Below, piece by piece: positions 62,848 to 64,000 of a stretch of DNA of 64,000 nucleotides. Positions within the stretch are counted from its first letter, which is position 1, and each line of letters starts with the position of its first letter. This DNA comes from Emticicia sp. BO119. GTDB lineage: Bacteria; Bacteroidota; Bacteroidia; Cytophagales; Spirosomataceae. The position numbers and the translations under genes were made by a program. The stretch covers positions 992,001-1,056,000 of the forward strand of contig NZ_JACETV010000001.1 in the NCBI RefSeq assembly GCF_013912375.1. Direction: 5' to 3'. The notes beneath the pieces were generated by a model, which saw only the letters and a list, made by a program, of their open reading frames with translations, searched no databases and was not told the DNA's origin.

Positions 62848-64000
62848 ATGTCATATTTGAATATAGACAGTATAAAAGACCGCACTTTTGATGCTATTGT
62901 GATTGGCTCCGGTATGAGTGGAGGTTGGGCAGCCAAAGATCTCACCGAAAAAGGATTGAAAACACTGGTCTTAGAACGTGGCAGAAATATTGAACACGTA
63001 AAAGACTATCCTACTACCTTAAAGAACCCCTGGGAGTTTGAACACTTAGGTCAAGTGCCAAAGGCTGTTATAGAAGAGTATAAAATTCCGAGCAGACATT
63101 ATATTTTCAGCGAAAGTACTTTGCACTTTTTAGTGAAAGACGCAGAGCAGGAATATATACAGGAAAGACCATTCGATTGGATGCGTGCGTATCAGGTGGG
63201 AGGTCGCTCATTGCTTTGGGCACGTCAGACTCAACGCTGGAGTGACTTTGACTTTGAGGGTCCTGCCCGTGATGGCTATGCCACAGACTGGCCTATCAGG
63301 TATGCTGATATAGCTCCCTGGTACAGCTACGTTGAAAAATTTGCAGGTATTACAGGAAACCGCGACGGGGTGCCGACGTTGCCAGATGGAGAGTTTTTAC
63401 CTCCTCATGAAATGAGTTGTGTTGAAAAACACTTTAAACAACAAATGGCCACCCATTATAAAGACCGATATGTTGTAATTGGTAGGGCAGCTCATCTGAC
63501 ACAACCCAAAGAAATTCATTATAAACAAGGGCGGGCGCAATGCCAGAATCGGGTTATTTGTGAGCGTGGCTGCCCCTATGGAGGATATTTTAGTAGTGCC
63601 TCGGCTACTATTCCCTGGGCTATGCGTACAGGCAAACTTACTCTCAGGCCACATTCAGTTGTACATTCGGTTATTTATGACGATAAAACACAAAAGGCCA
63701 CTGGCGTTCGTATAATAGATGCAAATACACGAGAAATGATCGATTATTATGCAAAAATCATTTTTGTTAATGCTTCTACTGTCAATTCTAACCTTATTTT
63801 ATTGAATTCTATTTCAAACCGTTTCCCGAACGGATTAGGCAATGATAATGGCATATTAGGGAAATATATGGCTTTCCATACTTTCAGAGGCCGTATTACC
63901 GCAGAATATGACGGGCTTCTGGACTCAACCACCGAAGGCAAACGGCCCAATAGTAGTTATGTTCCTCGATTCCGTAATGTCTATAAGCAGGAAACCGATT
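62848..64000 (+). CDS. GMC-family FAD-dependent oxidoreductase (partial, C-terminus beyond window)
   Basis: 384 complete codons from ATG 62848 to the window end, still open. The FAD-binding Rossmann motif is at residues 15-30 (AIVIGSGMSGGWAAKDL, then LVLERG). Further family features: GGRSLLWARQTQRWSD, DWPIRYADIAPWYSYVE and CERGCPYGGYFSSASATIPWAM, as in gluconate-2-dehydrogenase/choline-dehydrogenase-like large subunits. It probably oxidises a sugar or alcohol. In related genomes a small gluconate 2-dehydrogenase subunit 3-type gene often sits beside it; that would lie outside this window. No Tat motif at the start, so a partner may carry it for export. Confidence 0.9.
   Translation, partial: MSYLNIDSIKDRTFDAIVIGSGMSGGWAAKDLTEKGLKTLVLERGRNIEHVKDYPTTLKNPWEFEHLGQVPKAVIEEYKIPSRHYIFSESTLHFLVKDAEQEYIQERPFDWMRAYQVGGRSLLWARQTQRWSDFDFEGPARDGYATDWPIRYADIAPWYSYVEKFAGITGNRDGVPTLPDGEFLPPHEMSCVEKHFKQQMATHYKDRYVVIGRAAHLTQPKEIHYKQGRAQCQNRVICERGCPYGGYFSSASATIPWAMRTGKLTLRPHSVVHSVIYDDKTQKATGVRIIDANTREMIDYYAKIIFVNASTVNSNLILLNSISNRFPNGLGNDNGILGKYMAFHTFRGRITAEYDGLLDSTTEGKRPNSSYVPRFRNVYKQETD

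Overview
The window looks like chromosome from a member of the Bacteroidota, probably order Cytophagales (Spirosoma/Emticicia-like; this rank is inference). The reasons are AT-rich DNA, two SusC/SusD outer-membrane uptake loci each preceded by a FecI-type sigma factor and a FecR-type anti-sigma factor, several promoters of the Bacteroidota type (TTG-N17..23-TAnnTTTG), weak or absent Shine-Dalgarno sequences, a C-terminal 3-coathanger-stack-like segment on a large secreted protein, and a split KdpD. No rRNA, tRNA, CRISPR array, phage or complete insertion sequence was seen.

Layout. Positions 1-20500 hold mostly independent secreted enzymes: a partial DUF5916-type outer-membrane protein, a glutaminase-family (DUF4965/DUF1793) protein, a 1152-residue Ig/beta-propeller surface protein, a class C beta-lactamase-like hydrolase, a DinB/maleylpyruvate-isomerase-type protein, an M28 peptidase, a P2A cation ATPase, a GH78 alpha-L-rhamnosidase and a convergent NarL-type regulator/7TMR-DISM kinase pair. 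Positions 20600-24390 hold a beta-barrel protein followed by three intact paralogous lipoproteins and a fourth, broken copy. They are divergent from the kinase, and a palindrome lies between the two promoters.

Positions 24394-35155 (minus strand) hold the potassium system: a 27-residue micropeptide, kdpF, kdpA, kdpB, kdpC, a kinase-less KdpD and a separate membrane histidine kinase. A sigma54-type (NtrC-class) response regulator lies just upstream, itself behind two ThuA-domain genes. Then come a YitT transporter-like protein and a gamma-class carbonic anhydrase.

Positions 37135-49894 form PUL-like locus 1: sigma, FecR, SusC, SusD, two different heparinase II/III-family proteins and a convergent MFS transporter. 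Positions 50394-64000 form locus 2: sigma, FecR, SusC, SusD, a VCBS/ASPIC lipoprotein, a vanadium-haloperoxidase-type PAP2 protein and a GMC oxidoreductase cut by the window end. In each locus the STN domain of SusC should signal to FecR and sigma when substrate is present.

The most notable unannotated structure lies between fecR and susC in both loci. The minus strand there carries a strong intrinsic terminator, and in locus 1 a near-consensus promoter reading away from the susC start codon. This predicts a pair of about 105-nt cis-antisense RNAs against the susC leaders, resembling the DonS-type antisense RNAs known from Bacteroides PULs. Other points of interest are the lipoprotein family with its dead fourth copy, the micropeptide ahead of kdpF, and a 163-bp MITE-like element near 61.3 kb.
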